From positions 1,426,001 to 1,490,000 of the forward strand of contig NZ_JAHUBR010000001.1 of assembly GCF_025376885.1 (NCBI RefSeq): DNA of 64,000 bases, in the 5' to 3' direction. How positions within the stretch are numbered: position 1 is the stretch's first letter; every line of letters begins with the position of its first letter. Under the pieces are notes generated by a model. That model saw only the letters and a program-made list of their open reading frames with translations. It ran no database searches and had not been told where the DNA came from. Below are positions 53,378 to 62,850 of this stretch, piece by piece. The position numbers and the translations under genes are program-made. This DNA is from Pseudoruegeria sp. SHC-113 (lineage in GTDB: Bacteria; Pseudomonadota; Alphaproteobacteria; Rhodobacterales; Rhodobacteraceae).

Positions 53378-54643
53378 ATGGCGAACAACGCAAGCGGCGA
53401 CGGCAAAAACACCCTTTACTGCTCTTTCTGCGGCAAGAGCCAGCACGAGGTGCGCAAGCTGATCGCAGGGCCGACGGTGTTCATCTGCGATGAATGCGTC
53501 GAGTTGTGCATGGATATCATCCGGGAGGAGACAAAATCTTCCGGGCTGAAATCCACCGACGGTGTGCCGACCCCGAAAGACATCTGCAATGTGCTTGATG
53601 ACTACGTGATCGGTCAGGCCCACGCCAAGCGCGTGCTTTCTGTGGCGGTGCACAACCACTACAAGCGCCTCAACCACTCCGGCAAAACCGATATCGAACT
53701 GGCGAAATCCAACATCCTGCTGATCGGCCCCACCGGCTGCGGCAAGACGCTGCTGGCCCAGACGCTGGCGCGCATCCTTGATGTGCCCTTCACCATGGCC
53801 GACGCCACCACCCTGACCGAAGCCGGCTACGTGGGCGAGGATGTGGAGAACATCATCCTCAAGCTGCTGCAGGCGTCGGAATACAACGTGGAGCGCGCGC
53901 AGCGCGGCATCGTCTACATCGACGAGGTCGACAAGATCACCCGCAAGTCCGACAACCCCTCGATCACCCGCGACGTCTCGGGCGAGGGCGTGCAGCAGGC
54001 GCTGCTGAAGATCATGGAAGGCACCGTGGCCTCCGTGCCGCCGCAGGGCGGGCGCAAGCATCCGCAGCAGGAATTCCTGCAGGTGGACACGACGAACATC
54101 CTCTTCATCTGCGGCGGCGCCTTTGCCGGGCTCGACAAGATCATCGCGCAGCGCGGCAAGGGCTCTGCCATGGGCTTTGGCGCCGATGTGCGCGACGAGA
54201 GCCAGAAAACCGTGGGCGAGCACTTCAAATCGCTGGAGCCCGAGGATCTGCTGAAATTCGGCCTGATCCCGGAATTCGTGGGCCGTTTGCCCGTGATCGC
54301 CACGCTGGAGGATCTGGACGAGGACGCGCTTGTCACCATCCTCACCGGCCCGAAGAACGCGCTGGTGAAACAATACCAGCGCCTGTTCGAGCTGGAAGAC
54401 GCCGAACTGACCTTCACCGACGACGCCCTGCGCGCCATCGCCAAACGCGCGATCGAACGCAAGACGGGCGCACGCGGCCTGCGCTCCATCATGGAGGACA
54501 TCCTGCTCGACACGATGTTCGACCTGCCGGGCATGGACAACGTGGAGAAGGTCGTGGTGAACGAAGAGGCCGTCACGAGCGACGCCGCCCCGCTGCTGGC
54601 CTACTACGAGCCGGAAAAAGGCGAGGAAGCCAGCGCGAGCTGA
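53378..54643 (+). CDS. clpX: ATP-dependent Clp protease ATP-binding subunit ClpX
   Basis: A 421-residue AAA+ unfoldase for ClpP. The N-terminal zinc-binding domain has [14 protein letters not shown] and [10 protein letters not shown]. Walker A is [18 protein letters not shown], Walker [13 protein letters not shown], pore loop region [12 protein letters not shown], and sensor 2 [14 protein letters not shown]. The ClpP-binding loop reads MGF ([13 protein letters not shown]) instead of the enteric IGF. The ATG at 53378 is used (AGAGGAAAGC upstream). A weak hairpin follows at 54673-54692. Confidence 0.97.
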   Translation: MANNASGDGKNTLYCSFCGKSQHEVRKLIAGPTVFICDECVELCMDIIREETKSSGLKSTDGVPTPKDICNVLDDYVIGQAHAKRVLSVAVHNHYKRLNHSGKTDIELAKSNILLIGPTGCGKTLLAQTLARILDVPFTMADATTLTEAGYVGEDVENIILKLLQASEYNVERAQRGIVYIDEVDKITRKSDNPSITRDVSGEGVQQALLKIMEGTVASVPPQGGRKHPQQEFLQVDTTNILFICGGAFAGLDKIIAQRGKGSAMGFGADVRDESQKTVGEHFKSLEPEDLLKFGLIPEFVGRLPVIATLEDLDEDALVTILTGPKNALVKQYQRLFELEDAELTFTDDALRAIAKRAIERKTGARGLRSIMEDILLDTMFDLPGMDNVEKVVVNEEAVTSDAAPLLAYYEPEKGEEASAS

Positions 54644-54672
54644 GCGTTTTCAAAACCACAAGCAAGCAGGGT

Positions 54673-54692
54673 TGGGCTGTTCCGCAGCCCAG
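54673..54692 (+). terminator. Hairpin after clpX
   Basis: TGGGCTG-TTCCG-CAGCCCA with CTTT downstream. It is short but well placed 30 bases after the clpX stop. Confidence 0.5.
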
Positions 54693-54833
54693 CTTTAGGT
54701 ATTGAACGGTTGCAGCTGCGCCGTGCTTCCGATGGTCTTTCGAGAAGCCTTCTACCGCCGTTTCCTTCGGGAGGGTGTCTTGTTCTTGAAAAGGGATCTG
54801 AAATCGCTTTGTGGGTGAAGTACGCTTTCAGAC

Positions 54834-56372
54834 CTACTCAGGCAAACCAGCCGCTTCCAACATCTCCAGGAAATACTCTTGATCTGACGCTTTCCGGTAC
54901 GGAAGGTGTCGTCGAACAAACGCGCGCGTGAAGTCAGGGCTCACCTGCTTGATCCGATCGACGACCTGCCTCGCGTCATCGTCCATTCCCAATGATGCAA
55001 AGATCGCAGCGGCAAGAGAAAGAGCATTGCTGGCTTGGGGCATGTGCGATCGGACCCGCACAGCGTGAGCAAGCGCTGCTTTGCTGTCATGCAGATGGAA
55101 AAGCGCCCGCATGTAATGAACATCATAAAGCACAGGAAAATGCGGGTTCAGCTGCATGGCGCCTTCAAGGTTTGCCTTTCCAGCTTCATGCTTACCAGCG
55201 TAAATTTGCGCAAAGGCGAGATAGCTTCTGTAGGCAGCGTTCGACGGATTCATATCGCACGCCTTCTGTAGTTCCACCAAAGCCCGGTCAAAAAGTCTGT
55301 CTCTCCACAAGTAGACCCACGCGAGCACGACGAAGCCGAACGGCTCGTCATCGTTGGCAGAGGTTGCGTATAGGGCGCAGTCCCATGCGTTTTGATAGGC
55401 TTCGTTGGGGTCCATTCCCCACGAGTTGGTTGCCTCGGTTATGTAGTGCCATCCCAATAAGGCGTGTGCCCGTGCGTTCGTGGGGTCAATTTCGAGAGCT
55501 TTCTGAACATCGCTCAGCGCGCGTTGGTTGTTTTCGCGACCAACGTCAAAAATGCTCTGCTGCGCCCTCAGGATGTAGTCGTATGCGCTCAAACCGGTTT
55601 CCCGGCCAGATGCTGCATTCCTTTGGTGCCGTCGTTCTATCTGACCAACCAGCCGATTGACGATCATCGCGGTGATTTCGTCCTGCACCTCGAAAATATC
55701 CGCGGCTTCACGATTGTAGCGCTCTGCCCAGATCTCGTTGGCGGTACTGGGGTCAATCAGGCGCACGTTGACCCGTATTCTTTCGGCCGCCCTCTGGACC
55801 GAACCTTCGACGAGATACTGAACGCCCAGTTCGCTTGCGATTTCACGACTGGATTTTTCAGCGTCGCGATAGGCGAAACTTGAGTGGCGAGCGATCACAA
55901 ACAGCTCATTGTAGCGCGACAGGTCGGTAATGATGTCACCCGTGATGCCGTCCGAGAAATACGCCCGCTCGGGATCGCCCGACATATTTGTAAACGGCAA
56001 GACGGCGATGGATGGTTTGGCTTTCAGGTCCGGCACAGGCAAGGGCGTCGAACGCGGTTTTTCAGCCCTCGCGACGAACCGAAAGCCGCGCCGTGGCACG
56101 GTCTTGATGTAGCGCTGCATCGCACCGGAGTCCCCGATTGCGGCCCGAGCGGCTGCAACGCAGCTCGAAATCGCGGAGTCCGATATGGCGCGACCGCCCC
56201 AAACCCCCTCCACCAACGCATCCTTCGTCACCAACTCCCCCGGGCGAGACGCGAGGAAAACGATCAACTCGAACGCAATAGGCTCAAGCGCAACCACTCC
56301 TCCGGAGCGACGCAGTTCGCCGCTGGAAAGATCAAGCTGGCAGTCCCCGAATGTGATGGTGTCTGTCGCCAT
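54834..56372 (-). CDS. Winged-helix (OmpR/CadC-type) regulator with TolB-like and TPR regions
   Basis: A 512-residue soluble protein from the ATG at 56370-56372. Residues about 1-105 are a Trans_reg_C DNA-binding domain (LEPIAFELIVFLASRPGELV, VPRRGFRFVAR). Residues about 118-230 (SIAVLPFTNMSGDPERAYFSDGITGDIITDLSR...) form the TolB/FlgO-like domain often found in adenylate-cyclase-related proteins, and about 270-500 are TPR repeats (ALEIDPTNARAHALLGWHY). No membrane helix is seen. Base composition is visibly less GC-rich than in flanking genes, suggesting transfer. Target unknown. Confidence 0.82.
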   Translation of the reverse strand: MATDTITFGDCQLDLSSGELRRSGGVVALEPIAFELIVFLASRPGELVTKDALVEGVWGGRAISDSAISSCVAAARAAIGDSGAMQRYIKTVPRRGFRFVARAEKPRSTPLPVPDLKAKPSIAVLPFTNMSGDPERAYFSDGITGDIITDLSRYNELFVIARHSSFAYRDAEKSSREIASELGVQYLVEGSVQRAAERIRVNVRLIDPSTANEIWAERYNREAADIFEVQDEITAMIVNRLVGQIERRHQRNAASGRETGLSAYDYILRAQQSIFDVGRENNQRALSDVQKALEIDPTNARAHALLGWHYITEATNSWGMDPNEAYQNAWDCALYATSANDDEPFGFVVLAWVYLWRDRLFDRALVELQKACDMNPSNAAYRSYLAFAQIYAGKHEAGKANLEGAMQLNPHFPVLYDVHYMRALFHLHDSKAALAHAVRVRSHMPQASNALSLAAAIFASLGMDDDARQVVDRIKQVSPDFTRAFVRRHLPYRKASDQEYFLEMLEAAGLPE

Positions 56373-56518
56373 GACCGACAATGGTCGGACTTGCGGTGAA
56401 ATCTCAAGAGAAATGGACAACTCCGGATGGTTCCCGGACGTGACCCACAAGGATTCACGCGCCCAGCGTGGGAGACTGGTCTCACAGATTCAACCACACA
56501 GACTTGGGAGGAAAGATC

Positions 56519-56692
56519 ATGGCCTATTCAGAGGATCAAATCTTCATGAACGCAACGCAGATCGCAGAGCGGCGTATCAGAGCCGCCCACTCGGACCAAT
56601 CCCGGTTTGGCGCGAGCTTGGTCTCGGCTTTCGTCGTTTGGCTTCTCTCCAGGGCTTGGGCCGCGGCGTCTGTAACTTTCAGCCGGCAATAG
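56519..56692 (+). CDS. Small 57-residue protein of unknown function
   Basis: Reads from the ATG at 56519 with GGGAGGA upstream to a TAG at 56690-56692. MNATQIAERRIRAAHSDQSRF is a basic amphipathic helix, followed by a hydrophobic helix LVSAFVVWLLSRAWAA. A strong ribosome site and good spacing support a real gene. It is divergent from the winged-helix regulator across 146 bases, so it may be its target. No family recognised; it could also be the remnant of a longer protein. Confidence 0.55.
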   Translation: MAYSEDQIFMNATQIAERRIRAAHSDQSRFGASLVSAFVVWLLSRAWAAASVTFSRQ

Positions 56693-56839
56693 TGTTCTGG
56701 CCAGCTGGGTTGGCCGTATGTCGCCTTTGCGGGCTCGGTGGCCAACAGGCAAAACCCTGATGCCCTGCTCCCCGAATACGATGTGGGTCGTCCAAGAAAC
56801 CGATGATTTCGGGCTTCTTTCTTGAGGGCCACGCCGCCC

Positions 56840-57109
56840 TCAGCGGCTGCGGAAGTTTTTGTAGAGGCCCGTTGCAAGCCCCACGAACAGGCTCAGCCCG
56901 ATCACGACGGGCACGTTGAACGTATGGCGTGCGGCCATTGTCTTTCCTTCGGGCAGGAAGAAGTAATAGCCCCCCGCCAGCGCCAGCGCGTAGAGCAGCA
57001 GGAAGCCGCCCAGCTCGCGCTCTTTGGGTTCGCGGGAATGGGTCAGCGCGTAGGCACCGTAGCCGGCGGGAAAACCGACGATCAGCAGGACGAAAATCGC
57101 ATAGAGCAA
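56840..57109 (-). CDS. Small integral membrane protein, unknown function
   Basis: An 89-residue protein with three hydrophobic segments: MLYAIFVLLIVGFPAGYGAYAL, LGGFLLLYALALAGGYYFFL and VPVVIGLSLFVGLATGLY. The charged turn THSREPKEREL separates the first two. I do not recognise a family. It is divergent from the NDUFA12 gene across 208 bases. Starting with a well-formed hydrophobic helix and GC-rich codon use like the core genes, it is probably real. Confidence 0.6.
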   Translation of the reverse strand: MLYAIFVLLIVGFPAGYGAYALTHSREPKERELGGFLLLYALALAGGYYFFLPEGKTMAARHTFNVPVVIGLSLFVGLATGLYKNFRSR

Positions 57110-57317
57110 GATCTGCCTCCTTTGGCTTCACGCGCCATACTGGGGGATGCGCCCGCTCAGGCAAAGGGAAATCTTTCAAGGACTTCCGGGGCAGCCGGCA
57201 GGCAGCGCTCCCGTGGTGGCCCCTCAGAGGCAGCGGCGCTCCGCCGCGATCCTTACGCGGCTCTGGACGTGGTGGCGCACATCGGTCATATGAAAGGGAA
57301 GGAAACCGGAGGGTGCC

Positions 57318-57692
57318 ATGAACTTCTTTCTTCGTCTTCTCACCTGGTGGAACGGCTCCACGCTGGGCACGCAGATCTTCACCGCGCGCAAAGGGGTGAA
57401 GGTGGGCGAGGACGATCAGGGCAACGTCTTTTACACCACGCGCGACGGCAAGCGCCGCTGGGTCGTCTACAACGGTGAGATCGAAGCCTCGCGCGTTTCG
57501 CCCGACTGGCACGGCTGGCTGCATTTCACATGGGACGAAACTCCCAGCGAGAAGCCGCTGGCGCATAAGCCCTGGGAAAAGCCGCATCAGGAGAACCTGA
57601 CAGGCTCCGCACTGGCCTATGCCCCGGCGGGCAGCCTGCGGCAGCCGCAGCCGGTGGCGCGCAAGGATTACGAAGCCTGGCAACCTGAGTGA
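57318..57692 (+). CDS. NADH:ubiquinone oxidoreductase NDUFA12-family subunit
   Basis: A 124-residue homologue of the mitochondrial complex I accessory subunit B17.2/NDUFA12, found in alphaproteobacteria. Family features are [51 protein letters not shown] and [14 protein letters not shown]. It would sit on the matrix/cytoplasmic arm of complex I, away from the main nuo operon, which is not in this window. GGAGGG precedes the ATG. It is coupled to the MlaD-like gene downstream. Confidence 0.93.
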   Translation: MNFFLRLLTWWNGSTLGTQIFTARKGVKVGEDDQGNVFYTTRDGKRRWVVYNGEIEASRVSPDWHGWLHFTWDETPSEKPLAHKPWEKPHQENLTGSALAYAPAGSLRQPQPVARKDYEAWQPE

Positions 57693-57694
57693 GC

Positions 57695-58147
57695 ATGGCT
57701 GAAAACCTGACAGAAACTCTGGTGGGGGCAGGTGTCGTGGCGGTGGCCGCGGGCTTCCTGCTTTACACCTCCCAGGTCACCGGTCTTGGCGCGGGCGGCG
57801 GTGAGGGGGCTTATCCGCTTTCTGCCAGCTTTCGCTCCGCCGAAGGGGTGACGGTGGGCACCGATGTGCGGCTGGCGGGCGTGAAGGTGGGCACGGTAAC
57901 AGCCCTGCAGCTGAACCCCGAAACCTTCCGCGCCGACGCGACCTTCACCATTCAGGACGGGATCGAGATCCCCGACGACAGCGCCGCCGTGATCGCCTCC
58001 GAAGGGCTTCTGGGCGGCAACTTCGTGGAGGTCGTGCCTGGCGGCTCGCCCTTCGCATTCGCACCCGGCGACGAGGTGCTGGACACGCAGGGGGCGGTGA
58101 GCCTTGTCTCCCTCCTGCTGAAATTCGTGACAGGCGAAGGCGAATGA
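57695..58147 (+). CDS. mlaD: MlaD-like phospholipid-transport substrate-binding protein
   Basis: A 150-residue protein with an N-terminal membrane anchor (LVGAGVVAVAAGFLLYTSQV) and an MCE domain: YPLSASFRSAEGVTVGTDVRLAGVKVGTVTALQL, DDSAAVIASEGLLGGNFVEVVPGG. MlaD proteins form a hexameric ring of the Mla system that moves phospholipids between membranes. The other mla genes are not adjacent. The ATG at 57695 is used; a GTG at 57689 would overlap the previous stop by 4 bases. It overlaps the DUF2155 gene by 4 bases. Confidence 0.85.
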   Translation: MAENLTETLVGAGVVAVAAGFLLYTSQVTGLGAGGGEGAYPLSASFRSAEGVTVGTDVRLAGVKVGTVTALQLNPETFRADATFTIQDGIEIPDDSAAVIASEGLLGGNFVEVVPGGSPFAFAPGDEVLDTQGAVSLVSLLLKFVTGEGE

Positions 58148-58728
58148 TGGCCAAACATGTGAAATCCGCGCTGCTGGCCGCCGCGCTGGCCGCGCCGCTG
58201 ATGGCGCAGGCCCAGACTTTCGGGCTGCTGCCCGAGGAGCAGCCGGGGGCCAATCCCAACGGCGAGATCATCGAAAGCCCGCTGGATGGCGAAGGTTTCG
58301 GTGATGGCATCAGCCTGATCATCGACGACACGATCCGCCTGATCGAGATCGACAACCGCGAGAAGGTGAGCCCGACGCCGGGCGGCGTGCTGCGCGCGCT
58401 CGACAAGGTCGACGGCACCACCGAGGATCTGGAACTGGCCAACGGCAGCCGCGTGGCCTTCGGGCGCATCGAGGTGGCGCTGTCGGAATGCCGCGTGCCT
58501 GCCGACAACCCCACGGGCGATGCCTATGGCCATGTGACCGTGCGCGATGATGTGCTTGAGAAAGACGTGTTCGACGGCTGGATGATCGCCTCGGCTCCGG
58601 CGCTCAACGCGCTGGATCACCCGCGCTATGACGTCTGGCTTCTGCGGTGCGCGCAAGGAGCGCAGCGGGCGCCGGAACAGCCTTCTGCCGGTCAAAGGCC
58701 GCCGCCGGCACCTGCAGAGCGGCCGTAA
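58144..58728 (+). CDS. Secreted DUF2155 protein
   Basis: A 194-residue protein with a signal peptide (SALLAAALAAPLMAQAQT). The mature part has VGGVLRALDKVDGTTEDLEL-type features: GGVLRALDKVDGTTEDL, FGRIEVALSECRVPADNP, and FDGWMIASAPALNALDHPRYDVWLLRC, the DUF2155 core, alphaproteobacterial and of unknown function. The domain ends near 58650; the last 25 or so residues are Pro/Ala-rich and lie over the end of the convergent aat gene (125-base overlap). Confidence 0.87.
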   Translation: MMAKHVKSALLAAALAAPLMAQAQTFGLLPEEQPGANPNGEIIESPLDGEGFGDGISLIIDDTIRLIEIDNREKVSPTPGGVLRALDKVDGTTEDLELANGSRVAFGRIEVALSECRVPADNPTGDAYGHVTVRDDVLEKDVFDGWMIASAPALNALDHPRYDVWLLRCAQGAQRAPEQPSAGQRPPPAPAERP

Positions 58729-59275
58729 GCCGCTGCTTGTAGGCGGCGCGGGAGATTTCCTGCGCGCCGAGGCTCGCGAGGTGTGGCGTCAGGAACTGGG
58801 TGTCAAACAGGGTAAACCCCCCGGCGCGCAGACGGTCCACCAGATAGGCGAGCGCCACTTTGGAGGCATCGGTCTGGCGCGAAAACATGCTCTCACCGAA
58901 GAACGCCCCTTTCAGTGCCACGCCATAAACCCCGCCCACCAGCGCGCCCTCGTGCCGGACCTCCACCGCATGGGCGAAGCCGTGGCGGTGCAGGGCGATG
59001 TAGAGGCGGCGGATGCGGGTGCTGATCCAGGTTTCGGGCCGGTCGGCGCAACCGTCGAGCACGCCCGCGAAATCCGTATCGAAGCTGATCTCGAACACGC
59101 CTGACCGAATGCGGCGTGCGAGGCTGCGGGAGATGTGGAAGCGGTCCAGATCAAACACCCCGCGCCGCTCGGGATCGAGCCAGAAGATCTCGGGGTCGTC
59201 GCGCGATTCCGCCATCGGGAAGATCCCGTTGGCATAGGCCTGCAGCAGCAATTCGGGGGTGAGGGCGAGATCCAT
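58604..59275 (-). CDS. aat: Leucyl/phenylalanyl-tRNA-protein transferase
   Basis: A 223-residue enzyme adding Leu or Phe to proteins with N-terminal Arg or Lys, marking them for ClpAP (N-degron pathway). Signatures: LLQAYANGIFPMAESRDDPEIFWLDPERRGV, FDTDFAGVLDGCADRPETWIS, and GALVGGVYGVALKGAFFGESMFSR, all complete. Residues after about 182 form an extra C-terminal tail that overlaps the DUF2155 gene on the other strand. It runs leftward, 73 bases downstream of accC. Confidence 0.93.
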   Translation of the reverse strand: MDLALTPELLLQAYANGIFPMAESRDDPEIFWLDPERRGVFDLDRFHISRSLARRIRSGVFEISFDTDFAGVLDGCADRPETWISTRIRRLYIALHRHGFAHAVEVRHEGALVGGVYGVALKGAFFGESMFSRQTDASKVALAYLVDRLRAGGFTLFDTQFLTPHLASLGAQEISRAAYKQRLTAALQVPAAAFDRQKAVPAPAALLARTAEARRHSAGDPAR

Positions 59276-59348
59276 CAGGGCCTCGTCAGGGAAAGCTTGG
59301 GGGGAAGCTTCGGGGGAAGGCCCCCGCCTGCGCGGCGGGGGCGCTCCG

Positions 59349-60695
59349 TCAGCTCATATTGGCAGCGAGCCATTTTTCCAGCCAGTGGATGTCATAGGCG
59401 CCGGTTTGCACGGCCTCTTCCTCCAGCAGCATCGAAAACAGCGGCAGCGTGGTGTCGATCCCGTCGATGATCATCTCGCTCAGTGCGCGCTTGAGGCGGG
59501 CGAGCGCCTCAGGGCGATCCCGGCCCGAGACGATCAGCTTGCCGATCAGGCTGTCGTAGAAGGGCGGGATGGAATAGCCATCGTAGAGCGCCGAATCCAT
59601 CCGCACCCCAAGGCCGCCCGGCGCGTGATAGGCCGTGACCTTGCCGGGGCAGGGGGAGAAGTTGGGCAGGCGCTCGGCGTTGATGCGCACCTCGATCGAG
59701 TGGCCGTTGATCACCAGATCGTCCTGCGTGAAGGACATCGGCAGCCCCTCGGCCACGCGGATCTGCTCGCGCACGAGATCCACGCCGAAGATCGATTCCG
59801 TCACCGGGTGCTCCACCTGCAGGCGTGTGTTCATCTCGATGAAATAGAACTCGCCGTCTTCATAGAGGAACTCGATGGTGCCCGCGCCGATGTAGTTGAT
59901 GCGGGCCACGGCGTCGGCACAGGTCTTGCCGATCTGGTCGCGCAGCTCAGGCGTGATGACGGGGCCGGGAGCCTCTTCAAACACCTTCTGGTGGCGGCGC
60001 TGCAGGGAGCAATCGCGCTCGCCCAGATGGACAGCGTTGCCCTTGCCATCGCCAAAGACCTGCACCTCGATGTGGCGCGGCTTGCCGAGGTATTTCTCGA
60101 TGTAGACTTCATCGTTGCCGAACGCGGCCTTGCCTTCGGCCCGTGCGGTGCGGAAGGCGGTTTCCAGATCGGCTTCGGTGCGCGCAAGCTTCATGCCGCG
60201 CCCGCCGCCACCGGCGGTGGCCTTGATGATCACCGGGTAGCCGATCTCGGCGGAGACTTTCTTGGCCGTCTCGTAATCGGGCACGCCGCCATCGGAGCCG
60301 GGCACACAAGGCACGCCAAGCTTCTTCATCGTATCCTTGGCGGTGATCTTGTCGCCCATGATGCGGATATGCTCGGCAGTGGGGCCGATGAAGGTGATGT
60401 CGTGATCTTCCAGCGCCTGCACGAAGGCGGCGTTTTCCGACAGGAAGCCGTAGCCCGGATGGATCGCCTGCGCGCCGGTGATTTCGGCGGCGGCGATGAT
60501 CGAGGCGATGTTGAGGTAGCTTTCGCCGGAGGGCGGCGGGCCGATGCAGACGGCCTCATCGGCCATGCGCACATGCATCGCGTCGCTGTCGGCGGTGGAA
60601 TGCACGGCGACGGACTGGATGCCCATCTCCCGGCAGGCGCGGATCACGCGCAGCGCGATCTCGCCCCGGTTTGCGATCAGGATTTTTTCGAACAT
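59349..60695 (-). CDS. accC: Acetyl-CoA carboxylase, biotin carboxylase subunit
   Basis: A 448-residue ATP-grasp enzyme that carboxylates biotin on AccB, the first step of fatty-acid synthesis. [37 protein letters not shown] loop [34 protein letters not shown] and [15 protein letters not shown] are all present. It lies 10 bases downstream of accB in one operon. It is a paralogue of the N-terminal part of the pyruvate carboxylase here. Confidence 0.97.
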   Translation of the reverse strand: MFEKILIANRGEIALRVIRACREMGIQSVAVHSTADSDAMHVRMADEAVCIGPPPSGESYLNIASIIAAAEITGAQAIHPGYGFLSENAAFVQALEDHDITFIGPTAEHIRIMGDKITAKDTMKKLGVPCVPGSDGGVPDYETAKKVSAEIGYPVIIKATAGGGGRGMKLARTEADLETAFRTARAEGKAAFGNDEVYIEKYLGKPRHIEVQVFGDGKGNAVHLGERDCSLQRRHQKVFEEAPGPVITPELRDQIGKTCADAVARINYIGAGTIEFLYEDGEFYFIEMNTRLQVEHPVTESIFGVDLVREQIRVAEGLPMSFTQDDLVINGHSIEVRINAERLPNFSPCPGKVTAYHAPGGLGVRMDSALYDGYSIPPFYDSLIGKLIVSGRDRPEALARLKRALSEMIIDGIDTTLPLFSMLLEEEAVQTGAYDIHWLEKWLAANMS

Positions 60696-60705
60696 GCCAC
60701 CGGCC

Positions 60706-61206
60706 TTATTCGAGGATCACGAGCGGCTGGCCGAATTCCACGGCGTCGCCGTCGCCGACGAGGATCCGCTTGACGGTGCCAGAGGCCGGGGCCGGGATGT
60801 GGTTCATGGTCTTCATGGCTTCCACGATCAGCAGCGTGTCGCCTTCTTTGACGCTGGCGCCAACGGCGATGAAAGCGGCCGCGCCCGGCTCGGGCGAGAG
60901 ATAGGCTGTGCCAACCATCGGCGAGGTCACCGCGCCGGGGTGGGCGGCGGGATCTTCGGGCGCAGCAGCCGGTGCGGCGGCGGCTGCGGGGGCCGCGCTT
61001 GCGACAGGCGCAGCAGCGGGGGCAGCGGCCACCGGGGCGGGCGCGGCGTAAGTGACGGTTTCCACCGTCTTGCTCACGCGGACATTGAGGCTGTCGTCCT
61101 CGCCGTATTCGCGCATGACCTCGATCTCGGTCAGGTCGTTTGCGTTGAGAAGTTCGGCGAGCGCCTTGATGAAGGCCACGTCGCTTTCGTATTTGTTTTC
61201 TGTCAT
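60706..61206 (-). CDS. accB: Acetyl-CoA carboxylase biotin carboxyl carrier protein
   Basis: A 166-residue carrier. The N-terminal helix region [21 protein letters not shown] is followed by an Ala/Pro linker (about 55-90), then the biotinyl domain with [19 protein letters not shown] (the protruding thumb) and the biotin lysine in [12 protein letters not shown]. It heads the accB-accC operon; a 285-base divergent region separates it from preT. Confidence 0.96.
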   Translation of the reverse strand: MTENKYESDVAFIKALAELLNANDLTEIEVMREYGEDDSLNVRVSKTVETVTYAAPAPVAAAPAAAPVASAAPAAAAAPAAAPEDPAAHPGAVTSPMVGTAYLSPEPGAAAFIAVGASVKEGDTLLIVEAMKTMNHIPAPASGTVKRILVGDGDAVEFGQPLVILE

Positions 61207-61491
61207 GCCGTCCTCGATGGTCTGGCGCCTGTCTCAAGCAGGCTTGCCCTGAGCTAGGCGGGTTATACGCTACGTCACTCGCAGGGAAAAGTGGCGCATC
61301 CGAGTTTTCTTGCCAACAGGCAAAGCGCAGCCCCGGACAAGCGGTGCTGAAAAACTATGCGCCTGCCTCTCAACGGTGCACAAATGCTGGTGTGCAGGCT
61401 AAAGCGCCGCGATTTCTGAAAATTTACCATTTGATAAAAAAATTGACCTGTGCCACGCTGACCGAAAGAAAAAACGTCCAGCAGAGAGGCC

Positions 61492-62829
61492 ATGATGCCC
61501 AACAGCCAGATGACCCCCGGCATTGCCGCCGGGCGCTTGCCTGCCGAATCCTACGCCGAGAACTTCTCGGATCTGCACGCGCCGCTTGATGCCCATGAGG
61601 CGCAGGTCGCGGCGGACCGCTGCTATTTTTGCCATGATGCGCCCTGCATGACGGCCTGCCCGACGAGCATCGACATTCCGCTCTTCATCCGGCAGATCGC
61701 CACCGGCACGCCGGAAGCGGCGGCGAAAACCATCTTCGATCAGAACATCCTTGGCGGCATGTGCGCCCGCGTCTGCCCCACGGAAACGCTCTGCGAAGAG
61801 GTCTGCGTGCGCGAGGTTGCCGAGGGCAAGCCGGTGATCATTGGCCAGTTGCAGCGCTACGCAACCGATACGCTGATGGCCAAAGGCATCCATCCCTTCC
61901 AGCGCGCCGAGGCCACTGGCAAGCGCGTGGCCGTGGTGGGGGCAGGGCCGGCGGGGCTTGCGGCCGCGCACCGGCTCGCGATGCATGGCCATGAGGTCAC
62001 GCTCTATGATGCGCGCGAAAAGCCCGGCGGGCTGAACGAATACGGCATCGCCGCCTATAAATCGGTGGATCACTTCGCCGAGCGCGAAGTCTCCTGGCTG
62101 CTGCAGATCGGCGGCATCCGCATGGAAACCGGCAAGGCGCTCGGCGCGGCGCTGTCCATCGACGCCCTGCGCGAAGAGTTCGACGCGGTGTTCCTCGGGA
62201 TCGGCCTCGCAGGCGTGAACGCCCTGCGCGCGGAAGGCGAAGACAAGGGTGGCGTGGAAGACGCCGTGTCCTTCATCGCCGGGCTGCGGCAGGCCAAGGA
62301 TCTGTCTGCGCTGCCCGTGGGCCGCAACGTGGTGGTGATCGGCGGCGGTATGACAGCCGTGGACGCCGCCGTGCAATCCAAGCTCTTGGGGGCGGAAAAC
62401 GTGACCATCGCTTACCGCCGTGGCCGCGACCGCATGGGCGCGTCCAAGTTCGAGCAGGATCTCGCGGCCTCCAAGGGCGTGCGCATCCTTGAGAACGTGC
62501 AACCCAAGGCGATTCACGGCAATGGCAGCGCCGTGGAGATTGAGCTTGAGTACACGCAGCAGACGCCGGAGGGGCTGAAAGGCACCGGCGAAACCCTGCG
62601 CTTGTCCGCAGATCAGGTGTTCAAGGCCATCGGCCAGACGCTTGAAGGTGCTCCGGCTGGGCTGGAGCTCTCCGGCGGCAAGATCGCCGTGACGGGCGCG
62701 GGCCAGACAAGCCTGCCCGGCGTCTGGGCCGGCGGCGATTGCGCCACCGGGGGCGATGATCTCACCGTAACAGCCGTAGCCGAGGGGCGCGACGCCGCCG
62801 AAGCCATCCACGCCGCGCTTGGCGCGTAA
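61492..62829 (+). CDS. preT: NAD-dependent dihydropyrimidine dehydrogenase, PreT subunit
   Basis: A 445-residue flavoprotein of reductive pyrimidine breakdown, passing electrons from NADH to PreA. The N-terminal Cys cluster CYFCHDAPCMTACPTSID, GGMCARVCPTETLCEEVCV binds Fe-S clusters; FAD and NADH sites are VAVVGAGPAGLAAAHRLA and NVVVIGGGMTAVDAAVQSK, ending with GVWAGGDCATGGDDLTVTAVAEGR. It is the homologue of the GltD/mammalian DPD N-terminal half. It is coupled with preA, 21 bases downstream. Other catabolic genes may lie beyond the window. Confidence 0.92.
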   Translation: MMPNSQMTPGIAAGRLPAESYAENFSDLHAPLDAHEAQVAADRCYFCHDAPCMTACPTSIDIPLFIRQIATGTPEAAAKTIFDQNILGGMCARVCPTETLCEEVCVREVAEGKPVIIGQLQRYATDTLMAKGIHPFQRAEATGKRVAVVGAGPAGLAAAHRLAMHGHEVTLYDAREKPGGLNEYGIAAYKSVDHFAEREVSWLLQIGGIRMETGKALGAALSIDALREEFDAVFLGIGLAGVNALRAEGEDKGGVEDAVSFIAGLRQAKDLSALPVGRNVVVIGGGMTAVDAAVQSKLLGAENVTIAYRRGRDRMGASKFEQDLAASKGVRILENVQPKAIHGNGSAVEIELEYTQQTPEGLKGTGETLRLSADQVFKAIGQTLEGAPAGLELSGGKIAVTGAGQTSLPGVWAGGDCATGGDDLTVTAVAEGRDAAEAIHAALGA

Positions 62830-62850
62830 CGCATAGGGAAGGACACCCAA

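Noticed and set aside
59259-60773. A 504-codon open frame antisense to accC
   Set aside because: Same kind of GC-driven shadow; accC is intact on the other strand.
61430-61470. A RutR-type site (TTGACC-like) before preT
   Set aside because: Only a TTGACC half is present at about 61442-61447; the matching GGTCAA arm is missing.
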